Assembly (NCBI RefSeq): GCF_018129995.1
Contig: NZ_JAFCKS010000004.1
Coordinates: forward strand, 186,001 to 250,000
Direction of reading: 5' to 3'
DNA length: 64,000 nt
From: Bradyrhizobium sp. SZCCT0153
GTDB lineage: Bacteria > Pseudomonadota > Alphaproteobacteria > Rhizobiales > Xanthobacteraceae
The first letter of the stretch is position 1. Each line of letters opens with the position of its first letter. A model generated the notes under the pieces. The model was given only the letters and a program-made list of their open reading frames with translations, was not told the origin of the DNA and did not search any database. The position numbers were made by a program, and so were the translations under genes. Shown in pieces: positions 18,157-28,213 of the stretch.

Positions 18157-19056
18157 TTATTGCCGCGCGCGCGTGGTCGTTGCGGCGAGCGTCGGCTGCG
18201 GCCGTCCGAACGGATCGAGCTGCTGAACCGGCGGCGGTGGGCGCCGTACGATGCGGCGGCGCTTCTTCACCTTATGCGCCCGCGGCTTGGCCGCCTTGCT
18301 CTCCGGCGTGCTGCTGCCGGTCTTGACCTTCGCCGGCGGATCCTTCCAGGCCGTGGTCGCGGGATCGTTAAGTACGGCCATCTTGCCCGAGGTGATGTCG
18401 CGTGCCGATGATGCAAGGGCGGCACTGGGGTCGGCCGCCGCCGGCGCGCTGGCGGCCGCGGCAGGCTTGGTCTCGGGGATCGGCGCCGCGGTATCGGCCG
18501 GGGTGAGCGTGTCGGCGGGAGCCGGCGCCGCAGCGTCCGTTGTCTTCTCGGGCCCGGTCGTCTCGGGCTCGGACGTCTCGGCCTTGGTCGTCTCGGGCTT
18601 GATCATCTCGGGCTTGATCGTCTCGGGATTGGCCGGCTCGGCGGCCGGGACCTCAGCCGGAGCCACAACAACTTGCAGCCGGGCGTCGGTCCCGGTCGTC
18701 ACCGTGGCCACCTGTTCGGGCTCGCTCAACGGCAGTGCGATGGTCGGCACCTGGTCGCGCAGCGATGGCGACGGCGTCGGCTCAGCGGCCGCCTCCGGCT
18801 CGGCGCGGAGGACCGCGAGCACAGGCTGGGCGGGCTCGGGAGCTTGCGCAAACACCTTCTCCTGCGGGCCGTTCCGCCAGGAGGGGTTGCTGACATACTG
18901 CTCATGGCTCGCCCGCAGCAGCGCGGCGGCGCCCAGGCCGAACACCAGGATGGAGGCTGACAGCAGGATCGCGGCAAACAGGAAGCGAAAGCCGGGAAGC
19001 ATCGAGAAATTGCGAATTTCCGCCCCGGCGGCGACGTGCCAGGGCCCATGAGCCAT
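18157..19056 (-). CDS. Membrane-anchored Pro/Ala-rich hypothetical protein
   Basis: About 299 residues if started at Met 19056; an earlier in-frame ATG at 19113 is possible. One transmembrane helix near the N terminus (FLFAAILLSASILVFGLGAA), then a long low-complexity periplasmic region rich in Ala, Pro, Glu and Thr. It includes imperfect five-residue units PETIK, PEMIK, PETTK, AETSE, PETTG. The tail is strongly basic (KVKKRRRIVRRPPPP). It may span or contact the cell wall. The opposite strand holds a long frame that I read as a shadow. Function unknown. Confidence 0.75.
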   Translation of the reverse strand: MAHGPWHVAAGAEIRNFSMLPGFRFLFAAILLSASILVFGLGAAALLRASHEQYVSNPSWRNGPQEKVFAQAPEPAQPVLAVLRAEPEAAAEPTPSPSLRDQVPTIALPLSEPEQVATVTTGTDARLQVVVAPAEVPAAEPANPETIKPEMIKPETTKAETSEPETTGPEKTTDAAAPAPADTLTPADTAAPIPETKPAAAASAPAAADPSAALASSARDITSGKMAVLNDPATTAWKDPPAKVKTGSSTPESKAAKPRAHKVKKRRRIVRRPPPPVQQLDPFGRPQPTLAATTTRARQ

Positions 19057-19367
19057 CTGAACGCGGTGACGATACTGATTGCCGCGTTCGCCACGCAGGG
19101 ATTCTGAGCTCAAAGCGGTGGCGAATCAGGCTTATTCGAACATAGCGCAACGATTCCGCGCCGTTCCGTAAAAACCGCGCCGAAAACTCCGCCGATTTGC
19201 CGCAGGAGATGATTTTCGCCCCGTGATGCAACGGGGCAACGGTAGTGTTGCGGATCACAAATCGGCAAGTCCGGCGCAAATAAGCCCGATATGTCTTGAA
19301 TGTGCCGCTATCTTCGGTCATCTGGCCGTTAACGGTCCGGACGGGGCCCGGGGACTATACAAGAGCG

Positions 19368-20558
19368 ATGATGATCAAACATTTTCTGACGATATGCGCT
19401 GCCGCAACAGTCGCTGCGGCGGGAACCTCGCTCGCACAGGCTCAGAGCTATCCGGTCCAGCAGGCGCCGAGCTATGGGGCGCCGGCTGAATACCGCCCCG
19501 GCGACCGCGCCCCGAATTTCGACGCGCTGGAAGATGACGACGATGCGATGCCGCAGGCTGCGTTGCCGCCGCCCGGCCCGGTCGACGATCCGCGTTACGG
19601 CCGTCCGGCCGGCCCTCCGGTCTATTCGGCGGCCCCGCCGCAGGGGCCGGTGATGTCGCCGGATGATCCGCGTTATGGCCGTCCGGCTGGTCCCCCGGTC
19701 TACTCGGCGGCGCCGTCACAGGGCCCCGTGATGTCACCCGATGATCCCCGCTATGGCCGTCCCGCCGGACCGCCCGCGGTGATCTATGCCGATCGCCCGG
19801 GCCAGGCACCCGGCGGCGACGGCCTGCGCCCGCCGGAGGCCGTCGGTGGTCCCGCAGCGACTGGAGCGGTTCAGGCGCAGCCCCCCGTGGGCAACGATGG
19901 CCGGCCGATGGCGATCGCTTCGCTGCCGCCCGAGGAGCAGCCCGACGCTGCGCCGGCGCAGCTTGCGCCGAACCTGCGCCGCCAGGAAGTCTCGCTGGCG
20001 ACCAAGGAGCCGGCTGGAACGCTCATCGTCGATACCCCGAACACCTACCTCTATTACGTGCTCGGCAACGGCCGGGCGATCCGCTACGGCGTCCGCGTCG
20101 GCCGCGATGGTTTCACCTGGACCGGCGTGCAGAAGATCACCCGCAAGGCCGAGTGGCCGGATTGGCATCCGCCGACGGAAATGATCGAGCGCCAGCCCTA
20201 TCTGCCGCGCTTCATGGCCGGCGGCCCCGGCAATCCGCTCGGCGCGCGCGCGATGTATCTCGGCTCGACGGTCTACCGCATTCACGGCACCAACCAGCCC
20301 TCGACGATCGGCAAGTTCGTCTCGTCCGGCTGCATCGGCATGCTGAACGAGGACGTCTCGGATCTGTTTGATCGGGTCAAGGTCGGCACCCGCGTGGTGG
20401 TGCTGCCGGGTGGCCCGCCGCCGGGAACGGCGACCGCTTCCGCTGCGCCGACGCCGGGTGCTGCCGGGCCGGCTCCGATGGCTGCCCAGGCTGGCCCCGT
20501 CCCGGGTACCCAGCCGACGGTGGTGCCGCCGCTGCCAGCGCCGGTCACCGTGCGCTAA
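19368..20558 (+). CDS. L,D-transpeptidase (YkuD domain) with repeat region
   Basis: 396 residues. Signal peptide MMIKHFLTICAAATVAAAG...AQAQ, then a disordered Pro-rich part with three near-identical units around DDPRYGRPAGPP, and a C-terminal YkuD catalytic domain. The active-site stretch is HGTNQPSTIGKFVSSGCIGM, with the nucleophilic Cys in SSGCIGM. It should crosslink peptidoglycan stems or attach proteins in the periplasm. A longer in-frame start at 19296 lacks the signal peptide. The Pro/Ala-rich C-terminal tail is of unknown use. Confidence 0.92.
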   Translation: MMIKHFLTICAAATVAAAGTSLAQAQSYPVQQAPSYGAPAEYRPGDRAPNFDALEDDDDAMPQAALPPPGPVDDPRYGRPAGPPVYSAAPPQGPVMSPDDPRYGRPAGPPVYSAAPSQGPVMSPDDPRYGRPAGPPAVIYADRPGQAPGGDGLRPPEAVGGPAATGAVQAQPPVGNDGRPMAIASLPPEEQPDAAPAQLAPNLRRQEVSLATKEPAGTLIVDTPNTYLYYVLGNGRAIRYGVRVGRDGFTWTGVQKITRKAEWPDWHPPTEMIERQPYLPRFMAGGPGNPLGARAMYLGSTVYRIHGTNQPSTIGKFVSSGCIGMLNEDVSDLFDRVKVGTRVVVLPGGPPPGTATASAAPTPGAAGPAPMAAQAGPVPGTQPTVVPPLPAPVTVR

Positions 20559-20719
20559 CCTCGCGTGGAACAATTGGATTGATTGCGGCGCGTGTGCCTC
20601 GGCCACGCGCCGCAAATGTTTGTGGCGCTGACGATGACCGGCGAGTGTGTTCGTCGGGGTGAATCCCGGCACGCGTCGACTACCTCACGGAAGAATTGCG
20701 ACGACGTGAGGAGCACAGG

Positions 20720-21272
20720 ATGCGAATCTTTGTTGCAGGCGCGACCGGTGCGATCGGTCGCCATCTGGTTGCCATGCTCATCGCCAAGGGACACACGGTC
20801 GTCGGCTCCACGCGAGCCACGGAAAAGGCCGGGATGCTCATGGCATTGGGGGCCGAACCCGTTGTCGCCGATGGCCTCGACCAGCTGCACCACCGGCGCG
20901 TGCCGCTGATCGGCGATGGCGGTGGTTACTGGTCGTTCACTCACACCGAAGATGCCGCGTCTGCCACCGTCGCCGCAGTCGAGCGCGGCCGTCCGGGCAA
21001 CATCTACAACATCGTCGACGACCACCCGGCACAGGTCAGGGAATGGCTGCCGGCGCTGGCCGAGTTGCTGGGTGCCAAGCCGCCGCTTCACGTGCCGGCA
21101 TGGCTCGGTCGGTTGTTGGCCGGCGAGCATATGGTCTCGATGATGACGCGTGCGCGGGGCTTCCAACGCCAAGGCCAGGCGCGAACTGGATTGGCTCCCG
21201 GCTCATACCTCCTGGCGCGACGGTTTCGCCGACGTGGCAAGGCAGCCCGTCAGCCAGCGCTCCGCCGCGTAG
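20720..21272 (+). pseudogene. Decayed NAD(P)-dependent epimerase/dehydratase-like gene
   Basis: ATG 20720 with a GTGAGGAGC ribosome site starts a good Rossmann N terminus (MRIFVAGATGAIGRHLV). After GAEPVVADGLDQ the reading jumps to RVPLIGDGGGYWSFTHTEDAA, a segment that in the family lies more than 100 residues further on, so a large internal part is missing. Near 21156-21159 (GGGG) the frame breaks: the family-like tail ASNAKARRELDWLPAH is read one base further on and ends at TAG 21270. An internal deletion plus a frameshift make it very likely non-functional. Confidence 0.85.
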
Positions 21273-21280
21273 CCGACCGT

Positions 21281-22243
21281 CTAGGCCAGCTTCCGCGGCA
21301 GCTCGCCGCCCTTGGTCCAGGCATCGATCGCCTCGACCATCTGGCCGTAATGGATGCGCAGGCCGTCCTCGGTCGCGTAGCCGAGATGCGGCGTCAGCAC
21401 GAGGTTGTCGAGCTTGCGGAACGGATGGTCCGTCGGCAACGGCTCGACCGAGAACACGTCGATGCCGGCGCCCGCGATCTTCTTCTGCTGCAAGGCCTCG
21501 AGCAGCGCCTGCTCGTCCACGATCGGCCCGCGCGCGGTGTTGACGAGGAAGGCCGTCGGCTTCATCCGCGCGAGATCGGCACGGCCGACCAGCCCGCGCG
21601 AACGCTCGCTCAGCACCACATGGATGGTGATGATATCGGCCTTGGCGAACAGCTCTTCCTTGCTGGCATAGCCGACGCCGGCGTCCTTGCACTTCTCCGG
21701 CGTGAGGTTCGGGCTCCATGCGATCACGTTCATGCCGAACGCTTTCGCAATGCCCGCCATCTTGCTGCCGAGCTTGCCGAGCCCGACGATGCCGAGCGTC
21801 ATTCCCTCGATCTCGACGCCGGCAAAGGCCTGCCAGGGCGCGCCCGCATGCATGCGGGCGTTCTCGCGGCCGATGCCGCGGGTCAGCTCCAGGATCAGGC
21901 CCATGGTGAGCGGCGCGGTGGGGTCGCGGGAATATTGCGTGCCGCCGATCGTGACGCCCCGCGCCTTCGCGGCCTCCATGTCGATCGAGGCATTGCGCAT
22001 GCCTGACGTCAGCAGCAGCTTCAGCTTGGGGAGCGACGCGAACAGGCTCTTGGGGAATGCCGTGCGCTCGCGCATCGCGCAGATGATGTCGACGTCGGCG
22101 AGCGCGCTGGCCGCGGCCTGCTCGGAGGCGAAGGGATGGCTGAACACGGTGACATCGACCCGGTCGGACAGGCTTTGCCAATCGGCAACGTCGAGGGCGA
22201 GGTTGAAATAGTCGTCCAGAATTGCACAGCGCAGCCGCGTCAT
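21281..22243 (-). CDS. D-2-hydroxyacid dehydrogenase family protein
   Basis: 320 residues, NAD(P)-dependent reduction of a 2-keto acid or oxidation of a D-2-hydroxy acid. The Rossmann motif is GIVGLGKLGSKMAG. The catalytic trio is Arg in NTARGPIV, Glu in DVFSVEPLP and His in LTPHLGYATED. Cytosolic. It is convergent with the decayed epimerase gene; their stops are only eight bases apart. The ribosome site is weak. Substrate unknown (phosphoglycerate-like or glyoxylate-like are both possible). Confidence 0.9.
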   Translation of the reverse strand: MTRLRCAILDDYFNLALDVADWQSLSDRVDVTVFSHPFASEQAAASALADVDIICAMRERTAFPKSLFASLPKLKLLLTSGMRNASIDMEAAKARGVTIGGTQYSRDPTAPLTMGLILELTRGIGRENARMHAGAPWQAFAGVEIEGMTLGIVGLGKLGSKMAGIAKAFGMNVIAWSPNLTPEKCKDAGVGYASKEELFAKADIITIHVVLSERSRGLVGRADLARMKPTAFLVNTARGPIVDEQALLEALQQKKIAGAGIDVFSVEPLPTDHPFRKLDNLVLTPHLGYATEDGLRIHYGQMVEAIDAWTKGGELPRKLA

Positions 22244-22373
22244 CAGCGTTCATCCATGGCAAGGGGCGATGGCACCGGCGGGAGCGCCATCATCGGAACC
22301 CGGCCATGGTTGCGCGCAATCACACCTGCGCGCAAGCCGCCGACATTTCAAAAATCCGCTAGGGAAGAAGCGC

Positions 22374-22589
22374 TCAGAGGTCGCGGGGCTTGAGCCGGAA
22401 CGGCGCATTCATGCCGTGCTTGGCGCGCCAGGCCGGGCCGGGGCCGCGCATGTAATGCAGTTCGGGCCGGTAAGGGTTGAAAGCGGTGGCGAAGAAGCGC
22501 TTCCAGAAGCCCTTGATCTCCGAGGCGAACGCGGAGGCGCTGCCGGCTTCTGCCGGAACGGGAAGGGAATTGGTCTCGATCATGGCCAT
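22374..22589 (-). CDS. Small hypothetical protein (71 aa)
   Basis: Reads MAMIETNSLPVPAEAGSASA, then a basic aromatic part with GFWKRFFATAFNPYRP and GPGPAWRAKHGMNAPF. No signal peptide, membrane helix or known motif. A second Met at 22583 is an alternative start. It is divergent from ettA. It looks protein-like in composition, but recognition is weak and function unknown. Confidence 0.55.
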   Translation of the reverse strand: MAMIETNSLPVPAEAGSASAFASEIKGFWKRFFATAFNPYRPELHYMRGPGPAWRAKHGMNAPFRLKPRDL

Positions 22590-22821
22590 GACGCTGTCTC
22601 GCTGTGCTCCCGTTCATTCTGAGCGGGTGGCGCTGTTTCCGCGCGAAACCAAGCTTTGGCCTGATTTATTAAAAGAAGGTTTCAATTGTCCGGATCGGCG
22701 GCGGGATGGTGTCCGTCCCGTATTCATCCGTGGTGAACGGAGGGAAAACATTGCCCTTTGGGGGCGGGATCGCTACATCGGCGGCAAGCAAATTTCCTCA
22801 AATCGAAGGTTTTCGGGACCG

Positions 22822-24471
<1,650 letters not shown>

Positions 24472-24478
24472 TCCGGGC

Positions 24479-25705
24479 ATGATGCGGCGGATGCTCATCG
24501 CTGCGGTGATCGTGATCACCTGCGGATGGTCGTCCGCCCGCGCCGCCGATGCCGCTTTCACGCAATTCATCGCCTCGCTCTGGCCGGAGGCGCAGGCCGC
24601 CGGCGTGTCGCGTGCGACGTTCGAGCGAGAGACGCGCGGGCTCGAGCCCGATTACAAGCTGCCTGATCTGATTTTGCCGGGACGGCCCGCGACGGGTGCG
24701 CCGTCGCAGGCCGAGTTCGTTCAGGTGCCGGCTGACTACGTCAAGGAAGCCTCGATCGCGCGGCTTGCGGGTGAGGGACAGCGGCTGATGCAAAAATATC
24801 GTCCGGCGCTGACGGAGATCGAGAGAAACTCCGGTGTGCCTGCGTCCGTCATGCTCGCGATCTGGGGTCGCGAGACCGATTACGGCCGCTACACGCTGCC
24901 TTACGACCTCGTGCGCGTGCTGGCGACGCAGGCCTATGTCGGCCGCCGCAAGGACACCTATCGCAACGAGTTCATCCTCTCGCTGAAGATCCTCGGCGAG
25001 GGCGCGGTGACGCGCAAGGACATGCGCTCGTCCTGGGCCGGTGCCACCGGGCTCACGCAGTTCCTGCCGTCGGAATATTACAAGCACGGCGTCGATTTCG
25101 ACCGCGACGGCCGTATCGACATCTGGCACTCGGTGCCGGATGCGCTGGCATCGGCCGCACAGCAGCTCGTCAACAAGGGCTGGCAGAACGGCGTGCGTTG
25201 GGCCTACGAGGTGCAGGCGCCGGCGAAGGTCGATTGCACCGCCGGCGTGCCCGAGGTGACGAAGCCGATCGGCCAGTGGCTGCGCGAAGGCTTTGTGCCG
25301 GTCCGTGGACAAAAGCTCAGCGCCGCCGAGCAGGCGCAGCCGGCCTCGCTGCTCCAGCCGGAAGGCATCTACGGTCCGTCATTCCTGACCACGAAGAACT
25401 ACTTCGTCATCAAGGAATACAATTTCTCCGACCTCTATGTGCTGTTCGTCGGCCATCTCAGTGACAGCATGACCAGCCCGTTGCCGTTCGCGACGGCCTG
25501 GTCGGCCTCCAAGCAGTTGCGCACCAAGGACGTCGAGACCATGCAGCGCGGGCTCACGCGCGTCGGGCTCTACAAGGACAAGATCGACGGCAAGGCCGGC
25601 ATGCAGACGCGCGCCGCGCTCGGCGCCTATCAGAAGTCGGCAGGTCTCAAGGTCGATTGCTGGCCGAGCGAAGAGGTGCTGCGCTCGATCCAGGCGGCGC
25701 GGTAG
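24479..25705 (+). CDS. Lytic murein transglycosylase (MltB family) with PG-binding domain
   Basis: 408 residues. Signal peptide MMRRMLIAAVIVITCGWSSARA. The MltB-type catalytic domain has AIWGRETDYGRY with the catalytic Glu, followed by SWAGATGLTQFLPSEYY. The C-terminal 60 residues form a PG_binding_1 repeat (MQRGLTRVGLYKDKIDGKAG...ALGAYQKSAG). It cleaves peptidoglycan between MurNAc and GlcNAc, giving anhydroMurNAc, in the periplasm. Probably co-transcribed with ettA. There is no lipobox, so it is soluble rather than a lipoprotein. Confidence 0.92.
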   Translation: MMRRMLIAAVIVITCGWSSARAADAAFTQFIASLWPEAQAAGVSRATFERETRGLEPDYKLPDLILPGRPATGAPSQAEFVQVPADYVKEASIARLAGEGQRLMQKYRPALTEIERNSGVPASVMLAIWGRETDYGRYTLPYDLVRVLATQAYVGRRKDTYRNEFILSLKILGEGAVTRKDMRSSWAGATGLTQFLPSEYYKHGVDFDRDGRIDIWHSVPDALASAAQQLVNKGWQNGVRWAYEVQAPAKVDCTAGVPEVTKPIGQWLREGFVPVRGQKLSAAEQAQPASLLQPEGIYGPSFLTTKNYFVIKEYNFSDLYVLFVGHLSDSMTSPLPFATAWSASKQLRTKDVETMQRGLTRVGLYKDKIDGKAGMQTRAALGAYQKSAGLKVDCWPSEEVLRSIQAAR

Positions 25706-25724
25706 CGACGCAGCTCTTCGCCAA

Positions 25725-25759
25725 AGAAAAAAGCCCGGCCGATGGTTTCGGCCGGGCTT
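25725..25759 (-). terminator. Intrinsic terminator for the small Gly-rich gene
   Basis: A 12-bp perfect stem (AAGCCCGGCCGA / TCGGCCGGGCTT) with a five-base loop; on the minus strand it is followed by a run of T, read from the AAAAAA at 25725. It sits just past the stop of the 25805 gene. The stem would also slow transcription coming from the transglycosylase gene, but there is no T run on that side. Confidence 0.85.
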
Positions 25760-25804
25760 CGATCGCGGCGCGGAGGCGCCTGACGATCAGATCTTGCGAT
25801 CAGA

Positions 25805-26089
25805 TCAATAGCAAACGCGAACCGGGCGAACGACCCAGCCATAGCCGTCCCAATAGCGCTGGCGCTGCCAATAGCAGGGCGGGGGCGGCGGGCCGGGCTC
25901 GGCCACGTAAACCGGACCACCATAGGCCGGACGGCTCGACGCGATGGCGCCGCCGACGATCGCGCCGCCGATCAGGCCGGCCGCGATGCCGACACCGACG
26001 CCGTCACGGGCCTGGGCGGACGGCGTGGCGGTCACCAGCGAACCGGCGATCGTCGCAACCGTGAGGGCGGCAACTAAAGTCTTCTTCAT
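25805..26089 (-). CDS. Small exported Gly-rich protein, paralog 1
   Basis: 94 residues. Signal peptide MKKTLVAALTVATIAGSLVT...AQA, then a Gly/Ala-rich hydrophobic stretch (GVGIAAGLIGGAIVGGAIA, glycine-zipper-like), a Pro-rich linker and a C-terminal block CYWQRQRYWDGYGWVVRPVRVC with two Cys. The same architecture occurs in the gene at 26322. Likely outer-membrane or periplasm associated; function unknown. Confidence 0.85.
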   Translation of the reverse strand: MKKTLVAALTVATIAGSLVTATPSAQARDGVGVGIAAGLIGGAIVGGAIASSRPAYGGPVYVAEPGPPPPPCYWQRQRYWDGYGWVVRPVRVCY

Positions 26090-26321
26090 GCTCTTGGCTC
26101 TCCTGAGAGGTGGACGCTCCTTGTTAGAAGCGCCCGGGGTTCAAAGGTTCACGCAGACTCTGATGGGATTGGCCTTGCAGCTAGGAAGCGCGCAAATGGT
26201 CAATCCGCGGTAAACGCACACGGAGCTGTGACGAGAAAAAGCGGTCTTTTTCAGGCCCCGAGATGAACGGCGCATCCGTAGTGAACCGGACCAGCAAGCG
26301 GTTTAAGCGGTTCAAGTCGCC

Positions 26322-26660
26322 TCAGCCACAGACTCTGACGCGGCGGACGCGCCAGCCATAGCCGTCCCAGAAGCGCTGCTTCTGCCAGACGCAGCCGTTG
26401 CCGTAATAGTCGTCGGCGACATAGCCGGGACCCGGCGCGTAATAGCGGGGCGGGTAGTAGCCGGGGCCATAGCCCGGACCATATCCGTAGGCGGGACCGG
26501 GTCCGTAATAATACGGAGAAGCCAGCGCCCCGCCGACAATGGCACCGCCGATGATTCCGGCGGCCACGCCCGCAGCGACGCCGCGCTGCGCGTGGGCTGG
26601 CGTTACGGCCGTCAGGGCCAGGGTGGCGACGGCAGCGACCGCCAGGAGCGACTTCTTCAT
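26322..26660 (-). CDS. Small exported Gly-rich protein, paralog 2
   Basis: 112 residues from ATG 26660. Signal peptide MKKSLLAVAAVATLALTAVT...AHA, a glycine-zipper-like segment GVAAGIIGGAIVGGALA, then a Tyr/Gly/Pro-rich stretch (GPGPAYGYGPGYGPGYYPP) and a C-terminal VWQKQRFWDGYGWRVRRVR block ending in Cys-Gly. Clearly related to the gene at 25805 and probably a tandem duplicate with an expanded linker. An 8-bp inverted repeat GGAACTCT/AGAGTTCC at 26682-26706 lies just before the start and could be an operator. Confidence 0.85.
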   Translation of the reverse strand: MKKSLLAVAAVATLALTAVTPAHAQRGVAAGVAAGIIGGAIVGGALASPYYYGPGPAYGYGPGYGPGYYPPRYYAPGPGYVADDYYGNGCVWQKQRFWDGYGWRVRRVRVCG

Positions 26661-26681
26661 TGGCTTGACCTCTTCATACGC

Positions 26682-26706
26682 GGAACTCTTTGGGGACCAG
26701 AGTTCC
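26682..26706. promoter_or_regulatory. 8-bp inverted repeat upstream of paralog 2
   Basis: GGAACTCT, nine bases, AGAGTTCC. It lies 22 to 46 bases before the minus-strand start at 26660, where an operator or promoter element would be. No known regulator consensus recognised. Confidence 0.35.
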
Positions 26707-26803
26707 ATACTTCGTTTGAATGATCAATGAACGGCACCTTTGCCGGGTGCGACCAAATAATATGGATCGGGCACTCCGCCAGGCGGGGATGATGGGCAAT
26801 ACG

Positions 26804-27087
26804 ATGATGAATGCTTTGATCGCCGCCGGGATCGCGTTCGCGATCGGCTACGGCTGGTTCACCCACCTCCAGAACCGCGTCCGGCGCTCCCGCGCTGCGA
26901 CCGGTGGCGATGGGGAAGCAGCGAGAGCTATTCGGGAACCAGCGACGGCTTCTCGCTTGGAAGCTGGTTCTCCAGCGACAGTTCGGGAAGCTCGACCGAC
27001 GGCGGCAGCTGTTCCACGAGCGATGGCGGCAGCAGTGGCGGGGATTGCGGAGGTGGCGACGGTGGGGGAGGCGGTGGCGGCGACTAG
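26804..27087 (+). pseudogene. Gly/Ser-rich small membrane protein gene with a one-base frameshift
   Basis: Start MMNALIAAGIAFAIGYGWFTHL gives one membrane helix and a basic stretch (NRVRRSRAATGGDG). The frame then runs into an improbable Ala/Arg sequence. One base back, the DNA from 26914 reads GSSESYSGTSDGFSLGSW and continues Ser/Gly/Asp/Cys-rich to TAG 27085. One missing G in the GGGG run at 26912-26915 would rejoin both halves. It may be a real mutation, a sequencing error or slippage. I recall similar unbroken small proteins in Bradyrhizobium, unverified. Confidence 0.7.
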
Positions 27088-27122
27088 GTCCTCCGCAATC
27101 TTGATCCAGCGCAACTCGCTAT

Positions 27123-27139
27123 TTTAGAGCCGTTCTAGG
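27123..27139. promoter_or_regulatory. Imperfect iron control element (Irr box) upstream of bfd
   Basis: TTTAGAG-CCG-TTCTAGG, against the published ICE pattern TTTAGAA-N3-TTCTAAA used by Irr in Bradyrhizobium. It matches 11 of the 14 arm positions and lies about 110 bases before the bfd start. Confidence 0.6.
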
Positions 27140-27154
27140 CTGTTTCCGGGCTAG

Positions 27155-27171
27155 TTTGGAATAGCTTCAAA
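27155..27171. promoter_or_regulatory. Second, weaker ICE-like box upstream of bfd
   Basis: TTTGGAA-TAG-CTTCAAA, 32 bases (about three helical turns) after the first box. The arms are only partly palindromic, so it may be chance or a helper site. Confidence 0.35.
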
Positions 27172-27248
27172 TTCCGGTTTTTCCTTTTGCATCCGGGCGG
27201 CCCCTTAAATATCGATGATGGCGCATCACCGAAGGGCCTTCCGCTTCC

Positions 27249-27521
27249 ATGATCGTTTGTTCCTGTAACGTGCTGAGCGATGATGACATCCGCGCCGCCG
27301 TCGCCGAGTCCGACGACGCCGTGCGCCATGCCAAGCAGATCTACGGGTGCCTCGGCTGCAGCGCCGAATGCGGCCGCTGTGCGCGGACGATCAAGACCAT
27401 CATCGACGAGGCGCTCGGCCCCTGTGCCAAGTCTTGCTGCTCCGGCTGCCCGCACAGCCACACGGTAGCAGCCAACGACGAGACGGCTGAGCCTGCCCAG
27501 TTCGCCCTCGCGGCCTGCTGA
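27249..27521 (+). CDS. bfd: Bacterioferritin-associated ferredoxin
   Basis: 90 residues; binds one [2Fe-2S] cluster and passes electrons to bacterioferritin to release stored iron. Ligands are C4 and C6 (MIVCSCN) and C41 and C44 (ECGRC), matching the CxC...CxxC pattern of E. coli Bfd. Two more Cys (C34, C37) and a Cys-rich tail (CAKSCCSGC) are additions, possibly a second metal site. Its partner bfr lies about 130 bases downstream on the same strand, with its own promoter box. Confidence 0.92.
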   Translation: MIVCSCNVLSDDDIRAAVAESDDAVRHAKQIYGCLGCSAECGRCARTIKTIIDEALGPCAKSCCSGCPHSHTVAANDETAEPAQFALAAC

Positions 27522-27594
27522 AATCTTCCGCCCCTCGGCTGAGCTTTTCCCCCGGCTGCGTCCCCGTAGCCGGTTGCTCCCATCTTTAAACTCA

Positions 27595-27611
27595 TTTAGA
27601 AGCGTTCTAAA
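27595..27611. promoter_or_regulatory. Perfect iron control element (Irr box) upstream of bfr
   Basis: TTTAGAA-GCG-TTCTAAA, an exact match to the ICE palindrome bound by Irr in Bradyrhizobium and relatives. It is centred about 52 bases before the bfr ATG, where Irr binding would block transcription when iron is low. Confidence 0.85.
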
Positions 27612-27654
27612 TTCGGTTTAGGGCCGATTTGGACTGCAAGAGCTGGAGTGAACC

Positions 27655-28143
27655 ATGCAGGGCGACGCAAAAGTTATCGACTATCTCAACAAGGCACTGC
27701 GTCACGAACTGACTGCGATCAACCAGTACTGGCTGCACTACCGCTTTCTCGACAATTGGGGCCTCCTCGACATGGCCAAGGTCTGGCGCAAGGAGTCCAT
27801 CGAGGAAATGGAGCACGCCGACAAGCTCACCGCGCGCATCCTGTTCTTCGACGGCTTCCCGAACATGCAGGTGCTCGATCCCCTGCGCATCGGCCAGAAC
27901 GTCAAGGAGATCATCGAGTGCGACCTCGCCGCCGAGATGAGCGCGCGGGCCCTGTACCAGGAAGCGGCGACTTACTGCCACGGCGTCAAGGACTACGTCA
28001 CGCGTGACCTGTTCGAGAAGCTGATGAGCGACGAGGAGCATCACATCGACTTCCTCGAAACCCAGCTCGACCTGATCGGCCGCATCGGCCTCGAACTCTA
28101 CACCCAGAAGCACGTCGGCGGGCTCGAGGGCGAGGGGCACTGA
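27655..28143 (+). CDS. bfr: Bacterioferritin
   Basis: 162 residues; forms the 24-subunit heme-containing iron-storage shell. Ferroxidase ligands E18, E51 and H54 and the heme-ligating M52 (in EEMEHADKL) are in their standard places, as are the C-terminal SDEEHHIDFLETQ ligands. Start MQGDAKVIDYLNKALRHELT is typical. The perfect ICE box upstream argues for Irr control, so iron storage is repressed in iron limitation. Confidence 0.96.
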   Translation: MQGDAKVIDYLNKALRHELTAINQYWLHYRFLDNWGLLDMAKVWRKESIEEMEHADKLTARILFFDGFPNMQVLDPLRIGQNVKEIIECDLAAEMSARALYQEAATYCHGVKDYVTRDLFEKLMSDEEHHIDFLETQLDLIGRIGLELYTQKHVGGLEGEGH

Positions 28144-28213
28144 GCCCTGAGGTCGCCACACACTCCCGTATCGTCCCGGCCTCGCCGGCACGACACAAAG
28201 CTGGCTGCGCCGC

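Noticed and set aside
18251..19051. 266-residue plus-strand frame opposite the Pro/Ala-rich gene
   Set aside because: Its Ala/Gly/Ser/Val-rich sequence is the complement of the repeat region; the minus-strand gene has a real membrane anchor and basic tail.
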